From: Lachnospiraceae bacterium
GTDB lineage: Bacteria; Bacillota; Clostridia; Lachnospirales; Lachnospiraceae
Length of the DNA: 64,000 nucleotides
Assembly: GCA_024690825.1 (NCBI GenBank)
Contig: JAILOK010000094.1
Coordinates: forward strand, 1 to 64,000
Direction of reading: 5' to 3'
Under the pieces are notes generated by a model, which was not told where the DNA came from, ran no database searches, and worked only from the letters and a program-made list of their open reading frames with translations. Positions 1-8,912 of the stretch are shown here, one piece after another. Both the position numbers and the translations under genes were made by a program. Positions within the stretch are counted from its first letter, which is position 1. Each line of letters begins with the position of its first letter.

Positions 1-153
1 TGTGAGGATGCTGTTATTATCTTAGCGAATGCTCAATATACAGCAAATCCGCACACGGATGTGCGGATAGGGGCAAATGCGGAGCGAAGCGGAGCCAGAC
101 ATGGATGTCGGGTTGCCCCGGTTGCGTGACCGGCCACAGACCGTATCATGAGC
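1..153. other. Hairpin-rich intergenic segment downstream of the molybdenum operon
   Basis: No convincing gene is visible. The segment holds several perfect inverted repeats. A 7-bp stem with a cgga loop lies at 49-66. A GGGGCAA/TTGCCCC pair at 70-76 and 113-119 encloses a GACAT-gg-ATGTC hairpin at 98-109. A CCGG pair follows near 119-134. No stem is followed by a long T-run on the minus strand, so a standard intrinsic terminator is not obvious. The style resembles other structured intergenic patches in this window. Confidence 0.4.
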
Positions 154-263
154 TTAGATAATAAAGCGTCCGAACAACCGCACCATAATATACGTACCCC
201 ATCCGGATGCCAATAATATCAAACCTGCGAGCAAAACATATACCTGCGTCCCGGCCAACTCTT

Positions 264-1133
264 TTATACAGCTCTGTAGTCCCCGTGGATGCCTCCGGTC
301 TTGGAGGTCAGTCTGATATCTGTCAGCACGATGTCCCGCTGAACCGCCTTGCACATATCGTAGACAGTCATTGCCGCAACGGAACAGGCACAGATGGCTT
401 CCATTTCAACGCCGGTCTTCCCGGTACATTTGACGAAGGATTCGATCTCGACAGCCTTATCCTCTTCATTCAGACGGAGCCTTACATCACACTTTTCGGT
501 TATTATGGGATGACACATCGGGATCAGATCAGGAGTCCTCTTTGAGCCCATGATGCCTGCGATCTGGGCAACGGTAAGCACATCGCCCTTTTTGATGCTC
601 CCGCTTTTGATAAGTTCAAAAGTCTTTTCGTTCACCAGAACCTTTGCCGAAGCACACGCCGTTCTTTCGGTAATATCCTTGTATGAGACATCCACCATCC
701 TGGCATTTCCCTCATCATCAAAATGCGTCAGGACATTCCCGTCATCTGTCTGTATTTTTTTTGCTATCCAATCCGCAAGTTCCTCTGCGTTCATGGTATT
801 TGATTCCATATCGATCTTTGGAATATCCGCAGCCTTGTAACCCTCGACCAGGACGATATCGAAACCGGAAGCCGAACTAATCATCTCATTTAAGGTTCTC
901 GGTCTTTCGCTGATCTTTGCGGACCGGGTATGGGACGATATCATGACCTCATCCGCTCCGGCCTGCGTGAAACGATAGGTGTCCTTTCCTTCCCTGTCCA
1001 TCGTAAACTCGTGGACATCATGCTTTATCACAGCGACCTTAAAACCTTTCTTTTTAAGATGGGGTATCAGCGCCTCAATGAGGGTAGTCTTCCCGCTGCC
1101 CGAGTATCCCGAAAAACCTAATACAAACGCCAT
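264..1133 (-). CDS. MobB-MoaC fusion: GTP-binding molybdopterin-guanine dinucleotide factor joined to cyclic pyranopterin monophosphate synthase
   Basis: 289 residues with two domains. Residues 1-130 are MobB-like: a P-loop GYSGSGKTT close to the N terminus, then the VIKHD..EF segment and a VLVEGYK strand typical of MobB. Residues 132-289 are a complete MoaC with PMCHPI, KTGVEMEA and the DMCK motif, which carries the catalytic Asp and Lys. MoaC converts the 3',8-cyclo-GTP made by MoaA into cPMP; MobB assists GMP attachment in bis-MGD formation. The two steps sit at opposite ends of the pathway, so the fusion joins early and late reactions in one cytoplasmic protein. It is the last large gene of a minus-strand operon, 2 bp after the preceding stop. 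Domain identities are clear; the value of the fusion is inference. Confidence 0.93.
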   Translation of the reverse strand: MAFVLGFSGYSGSGKTTLIEALIPHLKKKGFKVAVIKHDVHEFTMDREGKDTYRFTQAGADEVMISSHTRSAKISERPRTLNEMISSASGFDIVLVEGYKAADIPKIDMESNTMNAEELADWIAKKIQTDDGNVLTHFDDEGNARMVDVSYKDITERTACASAKVLVNEKTFELIKSGSIKKGDVLTVAQIAGIMGSKRTPDLIPMCHPIITEKCDVRLRLNEEDKAVEIESFVKCTGKTGVEMEAICACSVAAMTVYDMCKAVQRDIVLTDIRLTSKTGGIHGDYRAV

Positions 1134-1135
1134 GT

Positions 1136-2158
1136 TTAATACCTCCCGAAGGTACAGTTCGGATAATGACAGTTACTGCACATCTGGCATAGACCGCCGT
1201 CACCGAGCCTTATAAGATCTTCCTTTGTAAGCTTTAATCCGGTAAATATCTGCGGCAGCAGGACATCAAAGATCGTGGTCGGAAGACTGATGGCGGCACC
1301 CGGCACGCCGAGTACCGGTATATCTCCTATATATGCTGCAAGAGTCATGTTTCCGGGCTGGGACGGAACGCCGTGGCTTAATATTTCCGCTCCCAAAGCC
1401 TTGATGGCTCCGGGTGTAAGGTCGTCGGGATCTACGGACATGCCTCCCGTGAAAATGAGGAAATCCGCCCCTTCTTCCATCAGTTCCTTTGCCGCATTTA
1501 TTATCATCTGCATGTCATCATCGCAGATCTTTATGCCCGTTATGGAGCCTGGGAAATAAGAAAGCTTCTTTCTGACCACAGGTTCAAACCTGTCTTTTAT
1601 GCGTCCTTCATAAACCTCAGAGCCGGTGATGATGATACCGGATTTAAGATCTTTGTAAGGCAGAAGTTCGAGCAGATGCGACGCTGCGCAGAGTTTTTCT
1701 GCCTCATCTATCTGTGCTTTATCCGTAAACAGAGGCACGATCCTCATGGAAGCAAGCCGGTCTCCCTCCTCCACCCTGTAATGATCGGGAAGAGTTGTTA
1801 TGGTTATATCCCCGATGCTGTTTATCTTTTTGAGAAGCTTCGTATCAACCTTAAGCATTCCTTTTATATCGGAAACGAGCAGCATCTTGCCTTCGGAGGG
1901 TCCTTCAAAATGAGCGCCCTCTATCTTTGTCATATCCGCCAAAGCCCTGGCGCAGTCCTCCTCATGAAGCATTCCGGGATCGATGTCTCCCGCAAACACT
2001 GTCTTTTTCCCGATATCAAGAAGCTTCGGTATATCCTCTTCCTCTATGACATGACCGCGTCTGAAAAGCGGCCCCTTGAAGCCGTCAAACATAGCCGTGA
2101 TGTCATGGCCAAGTGCCATCCCGACGGCATCTTCAACCTTTATCTTTTTCATGCTCAT
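1136..2158 (-). CDS. MoeA/MogA-like molybdopterin-binding protein with cysteine-rich C terminus
   Basis: 340 residues. The C-terminal half (about 165-315) is a MoCF_biosynth (MogA/MoeA domain III) fold with GIIITGSEV, FTGGMSVDPDDLTPGA and VLGVPGAA, which bind molybdopterin in this family. The N-terminal half is a divergent MoeA-like region. The end is unusual: a CxxCxxCxxxxC cluster in the last 16 residues, suited to a metal or Fe-S site. The start overlaps the moeA stop by 4 bp (ATGA), so translation is coupled. It probably acts in Mo insertion or cofactor handling beside true MoeA. A competence-damage CinA-like protein is less likely given the neighbours. Confidence 0.85.
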   Translation of the reverse strand: MSMKKIKVEDAVGMALGHDITAMFDGFKGPLFRRGHVIEEEDIPKLLDIGKKTVFAGDIDPGMLHEEDCARALADMTKIEGAHFEGPSEGKMLLVSDIKGMLKVDTKLLKKINSIGDITITTLPDHYRVEEGDRLASMRIVPLFTDKAQIDEAEKLCAASHLLELLPYKDLKSGIIITGSEVYEGRIKDRFEPVVRKKLSYFPGSITGIKICDDDMQMIINAAKELMEEGADFLIFTGGMSVDPDDLTPGAIKALGAEILSHGVPSQPGNMTLAAYIGDIPVLGVPGAAISLPTTIFDVLLPQIFTGLKLTKEDLIRLGDGGLCQMCSNCHYPNCTFGRY

Positions 2159-3372
2159 ATCAAAAATCCTTCCACAGTCTCACCTGTCTTTAACGGCGCA
2201 GTCCCCTCCGGAATACATGCATAGGCATTGCAGAGAGCCGCAGAGCTTATCACTATATTTCCCTGCTCACGGCGCGGCTCAAAGACTGCCATGCCTTCTT
2301 CTATCGAAAATACTCCCCTTATGAAACGCATTCCCTTTCCGGTCTTTTTAATATCTTTCTTAAGCATCATCCTGATCATCTTATGATCATGATCGTCAAG
2401 TCCGGCAAGCTTCCTTAATGCCGGATAACAGATGCACTGGAGGTTTGTAAGTGCCGATGCGGGATTGCCGGAAAGCGCGAGCATCAGCCTTCCATGCTTG
2501 ACTCCGTAGGCGCAGGCCATTCCGGGTTTCATTGCGATACCATTTACAATGATCTCGTATCCGGCCTCCTCCATCGCCTTTGGCACCAGATCAAAATCTC
2601 CTGCAGACACTCCGCCGGTCGATATGATGATATCGCTGATGAGCTCTGCCGTAAGGATCTTATTATACAGATCCTCCACATCATCCTGCGCATGTCCCGC
2701 GGAAACGGCATCGAAACCGATACGCCTTAAAGCGCCCGAAATCGTATATCTGTTGGAATTTCTGATCTTTCCGGGCTGCAGCGGTTCATTTATGTCAACC
2801 ACCTCGTCCCCTGTTGACAAAAGCGCTGCAACAGGTCTTTTGTATACCGGTATCTCCGTCATCCCGAGGGAGGCTGCGATCCCTGAAACAGCGGGATCAG
2901 CAGGTGTTCCCTTCTTTGCAAGAAGTGCTCCGTTTGCAATATCCTCGCCGGCTTTTATTATATTGTCACCGGCAAAATACTGCTGTTTTATGTCAACCGA
3001 TTCATCGGTAAAATCCGTGTCCTCGTATTTACATACGGCATCGGCACCCTCAGGTATCGGAGCACCCGTCATGAGTCTGACCGCCGTACCGCTTTCCACC
3101 TGCTTTTGCGCAACCTGCCCTGCCCTTATGTTTTCGATCACCTTTAATGTGACTTTGTTTTTTTCATCCGCGCCGGCGGTATCTTCTGCCCTGAAGGCAT
3201 AGCCGTCATAGGGGGAGCGGGCAAAATTCGGCACATTCTGATCGGATACTATATCCTCTGCCAGAACCCTGCCATACAGATCCTCCGGAGACACTTTTTC
3301 CTTACCAACATGGTCCGCGTATTTCAGCAGTATCCGCACTGCCTCTCCATACTCTGTTCTTCTCATGATCAT
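2155..3372 (-). CDS. moeA: Molybdopterin molybdenumtransferase MoeA
   Basis: 405 residues, the normal length. It shows the MoeA N-terminal pattern (VLAEDIVSDQNVPNFARSPYDGYA), the TGAPIPEGADAV motif, the domain III stretch STGGVSAGDFDLVPK and GNPASALTNL. The enzyme inserts molybdate into adenylated molybdopterin in the cytoplasm. It lies between modB upstream and the MoeA-like gene, which it overlaps by 4 bp, so uptake and insertion are probably co-transcribed. Confidence 0.95.
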   Translation of the reverse strand: MIMRRTEYGEAVRILLKYADHVGKEKVSPEDLYGRVLAEDIVSDQNVPNFARSPYDGYAFRAEDTAGADEKNKVTLKVIENIRAGQVAQKQVESGTAVRLMTGAPIPEGADAVCKYEDTDFTDESVDIKQQYFAGDNIIKAGEDIANGALLAKKGTPADPAVSGIAASLGMTEIPVYKRPVAALLSTGDEVVDINEPLQPGKIRNSNRYTISGALRRIGFDAVSAGHAQDDVEDLYNKILTAELISDIIISTGGVSAGDFDLVPKAMEEAGYEIIVNGIAMKPGMACAYGVKHGRLMLALSGNPASALTNLQCICYPALRKLAGLDDHDHKMIRMMLKKDIKKTGKGMRFIRGVFSIEEGMAVFEPRREQGNIVISSAALCNAYACIPEGTAPLKTGETVEGFLI

Positions 3373-3417
3373 TTTCCCTCGTAACCGGTTTTCCGTATGC
3401 TAAGTATCGATACAAAT

Positions 3418-4077
3418 CTACCTGCTTTTCTTACGTTCAAATATATTTATCGCAAGAAGCACCACAGCCGATATCGCAATATTTATCAATACCCACCTAA
3501 GCGCCAGTGCATCGTTATCGGTTCTCCACAGCTGATAAACAGTCGTGGATATTGTCGCAGTCCTTCCGGGCGTATATCCTGCTATCATCGTGGTGGCACC
3601 GTATTCTCCGAGTGCTCTTGCAAAGGCAAGGACAGTTCCTGCTATGATACCCGCCCTGCAACAGGGAAGGGTTATCCTGAAAAATATATACGGTCTGCCA
3701 AGTCCCAGAGTCTGCCCGGCCAGAGTCAGATTTTCATCGTAGGCTTCAAAGGCTCCTCTTGCCGTCCTGTACATGAGCGGAAAAATAACGACGCTTGTTG
3801 CAAATATCGCTGAGTACCAGGTCATGGTAAGCTTTGCATCAAATATTCTTAAAAACCATGCACCCGCCGGTCTTTTTGGGCCGAGGACGCGCAAAAGCAG
3901 ATAGCCCACGACAGTAGGCGGCAATACCAGAGGCAGAGTGAAGATGCAGTCAAGTATCCCTTTTAATACCCGCGGGAGCTTTACTACAAGACATGCAGCG
4001 GCTATGCCAAGCACGAAAATGATGCCCGTACTTATCAGGGCTATCCTTATGGAATTGTATAAAGGGTAAAGATCCAT
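3418..4077 (-). CDS. modB: Molybdate ABC transporter permease ModB
   Basis: 219 residues with about five hydrophobic segments. It carries the inner-membrane-component loop ALGEYGATTMIAG, which docks on the ATPase, followed by GRTATISTTVY, both diagnostic of ModB. It forms the channel for molybdate or tungstate with ModA and ModC. The start follows the modA stop by 1 bp. modC is not adjacent: it lies about 3.8 kb upstream in the same cluster, beyond an ABC exporter and mobA. Confidence 0.95.
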   Translation of the reverse strand: MDLYPLYNSIRIALISTGIIFVLGIAAACLVVKLPRVLKGILDCIFTLPLVLPPTVVGYLLLRVLGPKRPAGAWFLRIFDAKLTMTWYSAIFATSVVIFPLMYRTARGAFEAYDENLTLAGQTLGLGRPYIFFRITLPCCRAGIIAGTVLAFARALGEYGATTMIAGYTPGRTATISTTVYQLWRTDNDALALRWVLINIAISAVVLLAINIFERKKSR

Positions 4078-4078
4078 A

Positions 4079-4927
4079 TTATTTTATGCAGGTAAATCCG
4101 ACGCTTTCAAATATTCTGCTGCTTTCGTCTCCCGTCAGATGATCAAGGAAGGCCTTTGCTTCATCGGCATGCTTTGATCCCTTCAATACCGCTGCCGGAT
4201 AGATGACCTGTCCGCACATTTCGGGAGTTGCGGTATCAACAGATTTAAGCCCTGCCGAATATGCATCGGTGGAGTAAATGATGCCGCAGTCGACCGCTGC
4301 TTCCTTTATCTGTGTCGTGACCTCCTTGACATTGCTTCCGTAGGTGATCACGCCGTTCTTTGCAAGTTCTGACTCATCAAGTTCGTAAAAGGCCAGGATC
4401 TTCTGCGTATACTGGCCTACCGGGACATCCTCATTTCCCATTGCCATAAGGATGCTTTTATCCTTAAGCCCCTTTACCAGATCATCATATGAATTTATAT
4501 TCTTTGGATTGTCATCGGGAATTGCAAGCACTACCTTGTTTTCCAGGATATCGATGCGGGTATCGTGATCGATGAAGTCAAGACCGTCGGGATTTTTTTC
4601 GTCCCCTGCGGTGATATCAAGCTGGTCCATCTGCTTTGGTGCTGCCGAGATGAAGATATCGCAGTCAGCTCCTTCTTCTATCTGGGTCTTCAGGGTGCCT
4701 GATGAATCGAGATTGCAGGTTATCCTGATGCCGGGGTTTGCGGCTTCATATTCCTTTACTATCTGCTCGAGAGTCTCGGTCATTGATGCTGCCGCAAATA
4801 CTATGATCTCTGTGGACGGTGTTTCTGCTGCAGCCGGCTGCGTGGTCGTTGCCGTGCTCTGTGCGCATCCCATGAGTGAACACACTGTCAGAGACAGCAC
4901 TGCAAGTAATGCTGTTGCTTTTTTCAT
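4079..4927 (-). CDS. modA: Molybdate-binding lipoprotein ModA
   Basis: 282 residues from the ATG at 4927, chosen because an AAGGAG site lies just upstream and the protein then begins with a lipoprotein signal (MKKATALLAVLSL, then a lipobox ending in Cys). The longer open frame to 5101 would be untranslated leader. ModA motifs are clear: VFAAASMTETL, SSGTLKTQIEEGADCDIF, and C-terminal VIYPAAVLKGSK..AKAFLDHL. It captures molybdate or tungstate outside the membrane for ModB/ModC. A long structured leader precedes it. Confidence 0.94.
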   Translation of the reverse strand: MKKATALLAVLSLTVCSLMGCAQSTATTTQPAAAETPSTEIIVFAAASMTETLEQIVKEYEAANPGIRITCNLDSSGTLKTQIEEGADCDIFISAAPKQMDQLDITAGDEKNPDGLDFIDHDTRIDILENKVVLAIPDDNPKNINSYDDLVKGLKDKSILMAMGNEDVPVGQYTQKILAFYELDESELAKNGVITYGSNVKEVTTQIKEAAVDCGIIYSTDAYSAGLKSVDTATPEMCGQVIYPAAVLKGSKHADEAKAFLDHLTGDESSRIFESVGFTCIK

Positions 4928-5097
4928 TTTTTCTTTCTCCTTTTCAATGATGGAAGGCTGATGACTTTCGCTATCAACCCCGGGTCCTGAACATATTGTC
5001 CGGACCGGCCTTAAGACCATGGATCTCTCTTTAGGTTCTAAGGCTCGAAGATTTAATGGGTTACAGTTATATATTCTATGATCAGAACCGTGATATT
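4928..5097 (-). promoter_or_regulatory. modA leader with promoter-like sequence, imperfect palindrome and two hairpins
   Basis: On the minus strand, 5070-5096 contains an imperfect palindrome with half sites of the form CxGTTxT and AxAACxG, overlapping AT-rich -10-like sequence. Further down are two stems. One pairs GGTCC with GGACC, with an inner GGAC/GTTC helix. The other pairs GGTTGAT with ATCAGCC around a loop containing GCGAAAGT. The Moco riboswitch consensus as I recall it is not matched. An operator for a ModE-like or tungstate/molybdate regulator, plus a structured leader, is an inference only. Confidence 0.35.
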
Positions 5098-7218
5098 TCA
5101 ACCGTTCGATTCTTTATTCTTCCCGGTGATCTCTTCTTTGTACAAAAGCCGGTAGGATTCGCAGCTGTTTAACAGTTCCTCGTGCGTCCCTTCGGCAATG
5201 ATGCGGCCGTCTTCCATGTACATGATGTGATCGGCATTGATGACAGTGGAAAGACGGTGTGCGATCAGTATCACCGTCCGGTCAGCAGATATGCTGTCGA
5301 TGGCCTTCTGGATCTTTGACTGAGTGACATTGTCAAGAGCGGAGGTAGCCTCGTCAAACAGGATGACACGATAATCTTTTAATAAACTCCTTGCGATCGC
5401 AAGGCGCTGGCGCTGGCCTCCGGAAAGATTGACGCCGCCTTCGCCTATGATGGTATCATAACCGTTTTGCATGGCCTCGATATCATCATCAATACAGGCA
5501 AGTTTACAGACATGCTTCATCTCTTCCTCTGTCATATCCTCTTTGGCAAGCTGCAGGTTTTCCCTGACTGAAAGATGAAAGATATAAGGAGACTGGCTGA
5601 CAACGGTCATATTGTCACGGATGGAATCACGGTCAAGATCACGGATATCAGTATCGTCCAAAAGGATCCTGCCCTTCTGCTGGTCATACAGGCGGCACAT
5701 CAGATTAAAGACTGTTGACTTGCCGCAGCCGCTCTTTCCGACCAGTGCAGCCATCTCGCCGGCTTTGATGGTAAAACTCATATTATTTAAGACCTTGGGT
5801 GCCGGAACAGTTGGATTGCCGGATGGATATGCGAAGGTGACATTGTCAAAGACTATCTCACCCTTCGGATGCGAAAGTGTTTCGGATCCGAAGCGCTCTT
5901 TGGGAAACTCCGGGTTGATGACAAGCGCACAGACACGCTCGACTGAGAGGTTGAAGTCCTTGACGAACTCCATGAATTCTCCGGCCAGGGTCACAGCCCT
6001 CACATCAAGACTGGAAAAATAATTGTAGATGACGATGACCATCGCCGGTTCCTGAAAATGATATTTTATAGCCAGTGCAAGCATTATGATGAAAAGAAAA
6101 GTGCCCACTTCTCCCACCTGCCATCTTGCAAGCTTCATCGACCAGGAACGTCCCTGCATGATAAGGCGCTTGTCATTTGCGTTCTGTACACGCTCTCTGG
6201 CCTCCCTGCAAAAGGACTCTTCGCTGTTTAAAAGCTTTACGTCCCTGGCTCCGCGGATGGTCTCACTTACAAAACCTGAGAATTTTTCGTTTGCGGTACG
6301 GTAGATGCGGTCATCCTCACACAGCCTTCGGGTACGGTATATCTCCATCATCGATTCGATCAGAAGGAGGATGAAGGTCAGCAGAAAGCCTATCGGACTG
6401 ACCACAAGAATTGCAAGCAGGATGCCGATATAGTTCAGCATCTGCGTGATCATGTCCGCGATCCGGTTAAAGCCTGTGGCAAGCCTTGAAGTATCGTTTG
6501 TCAGACGCTGGATGAAAAGACCGCTGCCCTTTTCGTCCAGACAGCTGTTTTTGATACGAAGCGTATTCTGTATCAGATCGTTTTCAAGCAAAGACAGAGT
6601 TCTGCAGTATACCTTGTTGTAGCCTCTGTTGCTCAGGACAAGGAAGATGTTTTTTAACCCCCTCACCACAAGCAGAACCACAGCTATGGCTACGATCTTT
6701 GATATCTCACTTTCCATGTAACCGACGATCACCCTGGCACTTAAAACCGGTGCAACAACACCGAGAACAACGCTTAACAGCTGCAGAAAGATTGAGATGA
6801 ACAGTATGTTTTTCTGACTGCTTACATACTTCCAGGCAAAGCGGTAGTTTTTCGAGGCTGTGTTGTAAAGCGGGAAGCTGTATCTGATACGGTTTTCACG
6901 CGCATCAGATTCCCAGACCGGAAGCACATCCAGTTTTTCCATTATCCGGTCCTGCAAAGGATCATCCCCGCCGAAAGGATCGTATCCGTCACCGGAAACC
7001 TTTAAGATCACCTCAAGATCTCCCTGACATTTTCTGCAATTCAGGAAAACCGGGGTATCCTGCCCCAGTTTTTCCTGATAAAAGAGCAATGCCTCCTCCA
7101 TGGAAAGCCGGTATCTTAAAAGCTGTCCCGGGGCGAGTCCTTCACGCTCCAGATAATGCGATGTTTTTTTGATCGCCTGAGCGATCTCTTCCGGGGTCAG
7201 CAAACCCTTCAGTTTCAT
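5098..7218 (-). CDS. ABC exporter (fused permease-ATPase) with N-terminal extension
   Basis: 706 residues from the ATG at 7218, which has a better placed GAGG site than the GTG at 7224. Residues about 1-125 form a non-transport extension containing an LSMEEALLFYQ segment and a GDGYDPFGG segment, reminiscent of the N and G boxes of RsbW-type HATPase domains. Residues 130-430 are a six-TM exporter domain. The rest is an ATPase with GKSGCGKST, LSGGQRQRLAIARSLL and VILFDEATSALD. It resembles multidrug, lipid or peptide half-transporters that dimerise. The substrate is unknown, and its place inside a molybdenum cluster between mobA and modA is odd. Confidence 0.88.
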   Translation of the reverse strand: MKLKGLLTPEEIAQAIKKTSHYLEREGLAPGQLLRYRLSMEEALLFYQEKLGQDTPVFLNCRKCQGDLEVILKVSGDGYDPFGGDDPLQDRIMEKLDVLPVWESDARENRIRYSFPLYNTASKNYRFAWKYVSSQKNILFISIFLQLLSVVLGVVAPVLSARVIVGYMESEISKIVAIAVVLLVVRGLKNIFLVLSNRGYNKVYCRTLSLLENDLIQNTLRIKNSCLDEKGSGLFIQRLTNDTSRLATGFNRIADMITQMLNYIGILLAILVVSPIGFLLTFILLLIESMMEIYRTRRLCEDDRIYRTANEKFSGFVSETIRGARDVKLLNSEESFCREARERVQNANDKRLIMQGRSWSMKLARWQVGEVGTFLFIIMLALAIKYHFQEPAMVIVIYNYFSSLDVRAVTLAGEFMEFVKDFNLSVERVCALVINPEFPKERFGSETLSHPKGEIVFDNVTFAYPSGNPTVPAPKVLNNMSFTIKAGEMAALVGKSGCGKSTVFNLMCRLYDQQKGRILLDDTDIRDLDRDSIRDNMTVVSQSPYIFHLSVRENLQLAKEDMTEEEMKHVCKLACIDDDIEAMQNGYDTIIGEGGVNLSGGQRQRLAIARSLLKDYRVILFDEATSALDNVTQSKIQKAIDSISADRTVILIAHRLSTVINADHIMYMEDGRIIAEGTHEELLNSCESYRLLYKEEITGKNKESNG

Positions 7219-7242
7219 AGTCACATCCTCACATGAAATATC

Positions 7243-7809
7243 TTATTTCCACAGGGACTGGGCTTTTTCAAAATCCTTCGGCTCGTTGCAGTTGACCAGC
7301 AGATCCGCATCGCCCTTGTAATCTACCTTCTTTACCTCCGAGTTGGCGGACATCCTGCGGATGCTGAAATCATCATTCTTTATCAGTTCTTCCGCGCGCG
7401 CTTCAAGAGAAGTGTCATACACGGCGATCAGAGGCTCGATATGCTCTCCGTGGCTTAAAACGGTTGCGGGACCTGTATGAGCCTCTATCAGTTCACTTAA
7501 TACCTCAGCGGGCACAAGAGGGTTATCTGCGCTGACAACAAGGCAGGAGGAGTTCTTTGCCGCCTTAAGGCATGCATGTATGCCGCCAAGCGGTCCCTTG
7601 CCTGCATATACATCTGCAACAGATCTTGCCCCGTCCATCTCTTTTCCGTATCCCGAGAGCATGATGTCCGTGATGCCGAGCTTCTTCATTTTCTCAACCT
7701 GGATCTCAACCAAAGTCTTTCCGCCAAGCTTCAGCTCCGTCTTGTCGGTGCCCATCCTTTCGCTTGCTCCTCCGGCCATGATGATCGCGCTTACATTTTC
7801 TGTTTTCAT
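7243..7809 (-). CDS. mobA: Molybdenum cofactor guanylyltransferase MobA
   Basis: 188 residues. The N-terminal nucleotidyltransferase signature AGGASERMGTDKTELKLGG is intact, followed by the VVSADNPLVP segment that holds the metal-binding Asp. MobA attaches GMP to Mo-molybdopterin to give the guanine dinucleotide form needed by formate dehydrogenase. The start has a GAGGAAG site. It lies between modC and an ABC exporter, and works with the MobB half of the fusion protein at 264-1133. Confidence 0.93.
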   Translation of the reverse strand: MKTENVSAIIMAGGASERMGTDKTELKLGGKTLVEIQVEKMKKLGITDIMLSGYGKEMDGARSVADVYAGKGPLGGIHACLKAAKNSSCLVVSADNPLVPAEVLSELIEAHTGPATVLSHGEHIEPLIAVYDTSLEARAEELIKNDDFSIRRMSANSEVKKVDYKGDADLLVNCNEPKDFEKAQSLWK

Positions 7810-7846
7810 TTTTCTTCCTCCATTCTTTTTTATTCTTTATATCAAT

Positions 7847-8887
7847 TTAATTTTTTAACAGCAGTATCTTTTCCGGCGGCACGATTAAGTGTTCCGGGAT
7901 CTGAAACCTTTCGTTATCTCCAAGCCCCCTTGACACCTTCCACCAGAGCCCGTTTTCGAGTGTCACATACCATTCAAACGGAAGTTTTGAGACTGCGGCA
8001 CTCCCGCAGGAGATCACATTTTCTCCGGAATCCGATGCATGAAGATCATGCGCCCTTATTCCTATATGGGTAATATCACCGCCTGTTTTTTCTCCCGTGG
8101 CAAGCTCGATACCGTTCCAGTCGATTGCCCTTACCCTGTGATCATTTATTATTTCTATCCTGCTTATATTCTTGCAGCCTGTGAGTCTTGCCGATGCGAC
8201 AGTTCCCGGATGCGCAAATACTTCTTCCGTACGGCCTTTTGCGATCACCTTTCCTTCCTGCATCAATACCAGATAGTCACAGAGCTGGTAGATCTCGTCC
8301 CTGTCATGGCTTACGAGGATGAAGGTCCTGTCGTATTCTTCAAGGATCCCGGCAAGCTTCAGCCTCATCCCCTCACGGAGATGTGCATCCATGGCGGAAA
8401 ACGGCTCATCAAGAAGCAGGAGCCCCGGGTCACATGCAAGCATGCGGGCAAGCGCCGTTCTCTGCTTTTCACCGCCCGAAAGATCTTTGGGAAGGCGGCT
8501 CCTTGCATGCAGGAGTCCGTATTTTTTTAAAATGCTTTCGACATCCTCATCATTTCCCTGTCTGCCGGCTTTTTTTCTTCCGCGGAATGCCGCCCTGATA
8601 TTTTCTTCAACGGTCATGTCCGGAAACAGGGCGTAATCCTGAAAAAGATAACCGACATTTCTTTTCTGCGGCTTTATATCCGTTTTGGTTTTTCTGTCAA
8701 AAAGAACAACATCATCAAAGACTATGCTGCCTTCATCAGGACGGACAAGGCCCGCTGTTGATTTCAATGTCAGACTCTTTCCGCTGCCGGAAGCGCCAAG
8801 GATCCCGATCCTCTTTGAAGCAGTCCCGAAGGATACATCCAGAGAAAAATCTTTATATGTTTTTTTAATACAAACTTCTAACGACAT
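7847..8887 (-). CDS. modC: Molybdate ABC transporter ATPase ModC
   Basis: 346 residues. The ATPase domain has Walker A GASGSGKS, signature LSGGEKQRTALAR and Walker B LLLLDEPFSAMDAHLR. The last ~110 residues form a TOBE/Mop-like regulatory domain that can bind molybdate. It energises ModB. The ATG at 8887 lacks a good ribosome binding site, and a short element with 14-bp terminal inverted repeats begins only 25 bp upstream, so the leader may have been remodelled by that insertion. Confidence 0.93.
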   Translation of the reverse strand: MSLEVCIKKTYKDFSLDVSFGTASKRIGILGASGSGKSLTLKSTAGLVRPDEGSIVFDDVVLFDRKTKTDIKPQKRNVGYLFQDYALFPDMTVEENIRAAFRGRKKAGRQGNDEDVESILKKYGLLHARSRLPKDLSGGEKQRTALARMLACDPGLLLLDEPFSAMDAHLREGMRLKLAGILEEYDRTFILVSHDRDEIYQLCDYLVLMQEGKVIAKGRTEEVFAHPGTVASARLTGCKNISRIEIINDHRVRAIDWNGIELATGEKTGGDITHIGIRAHDLHASDSGENVISCGSAAVSKLPFEWYVTLENGLWWKVSRGLGDNERFQIPEHLIVPPEKILLLKN

Positions 8888-8912
8888 ATCATGCTATTAT
8901 CCAGTCTATATT

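Noticed and set aside
5040-5100. Moco riboswitch upstream of modA
   Set aside because: The conserved blocks I recall for that class are not found; only generic stems are visible.
4928-5101. N-terminal extension of modA to 5101
   Set aside because: The internal ATG at 4927 has a good ribosome site and starts a lipoprotein signal, so the extra 58 codons are leader.
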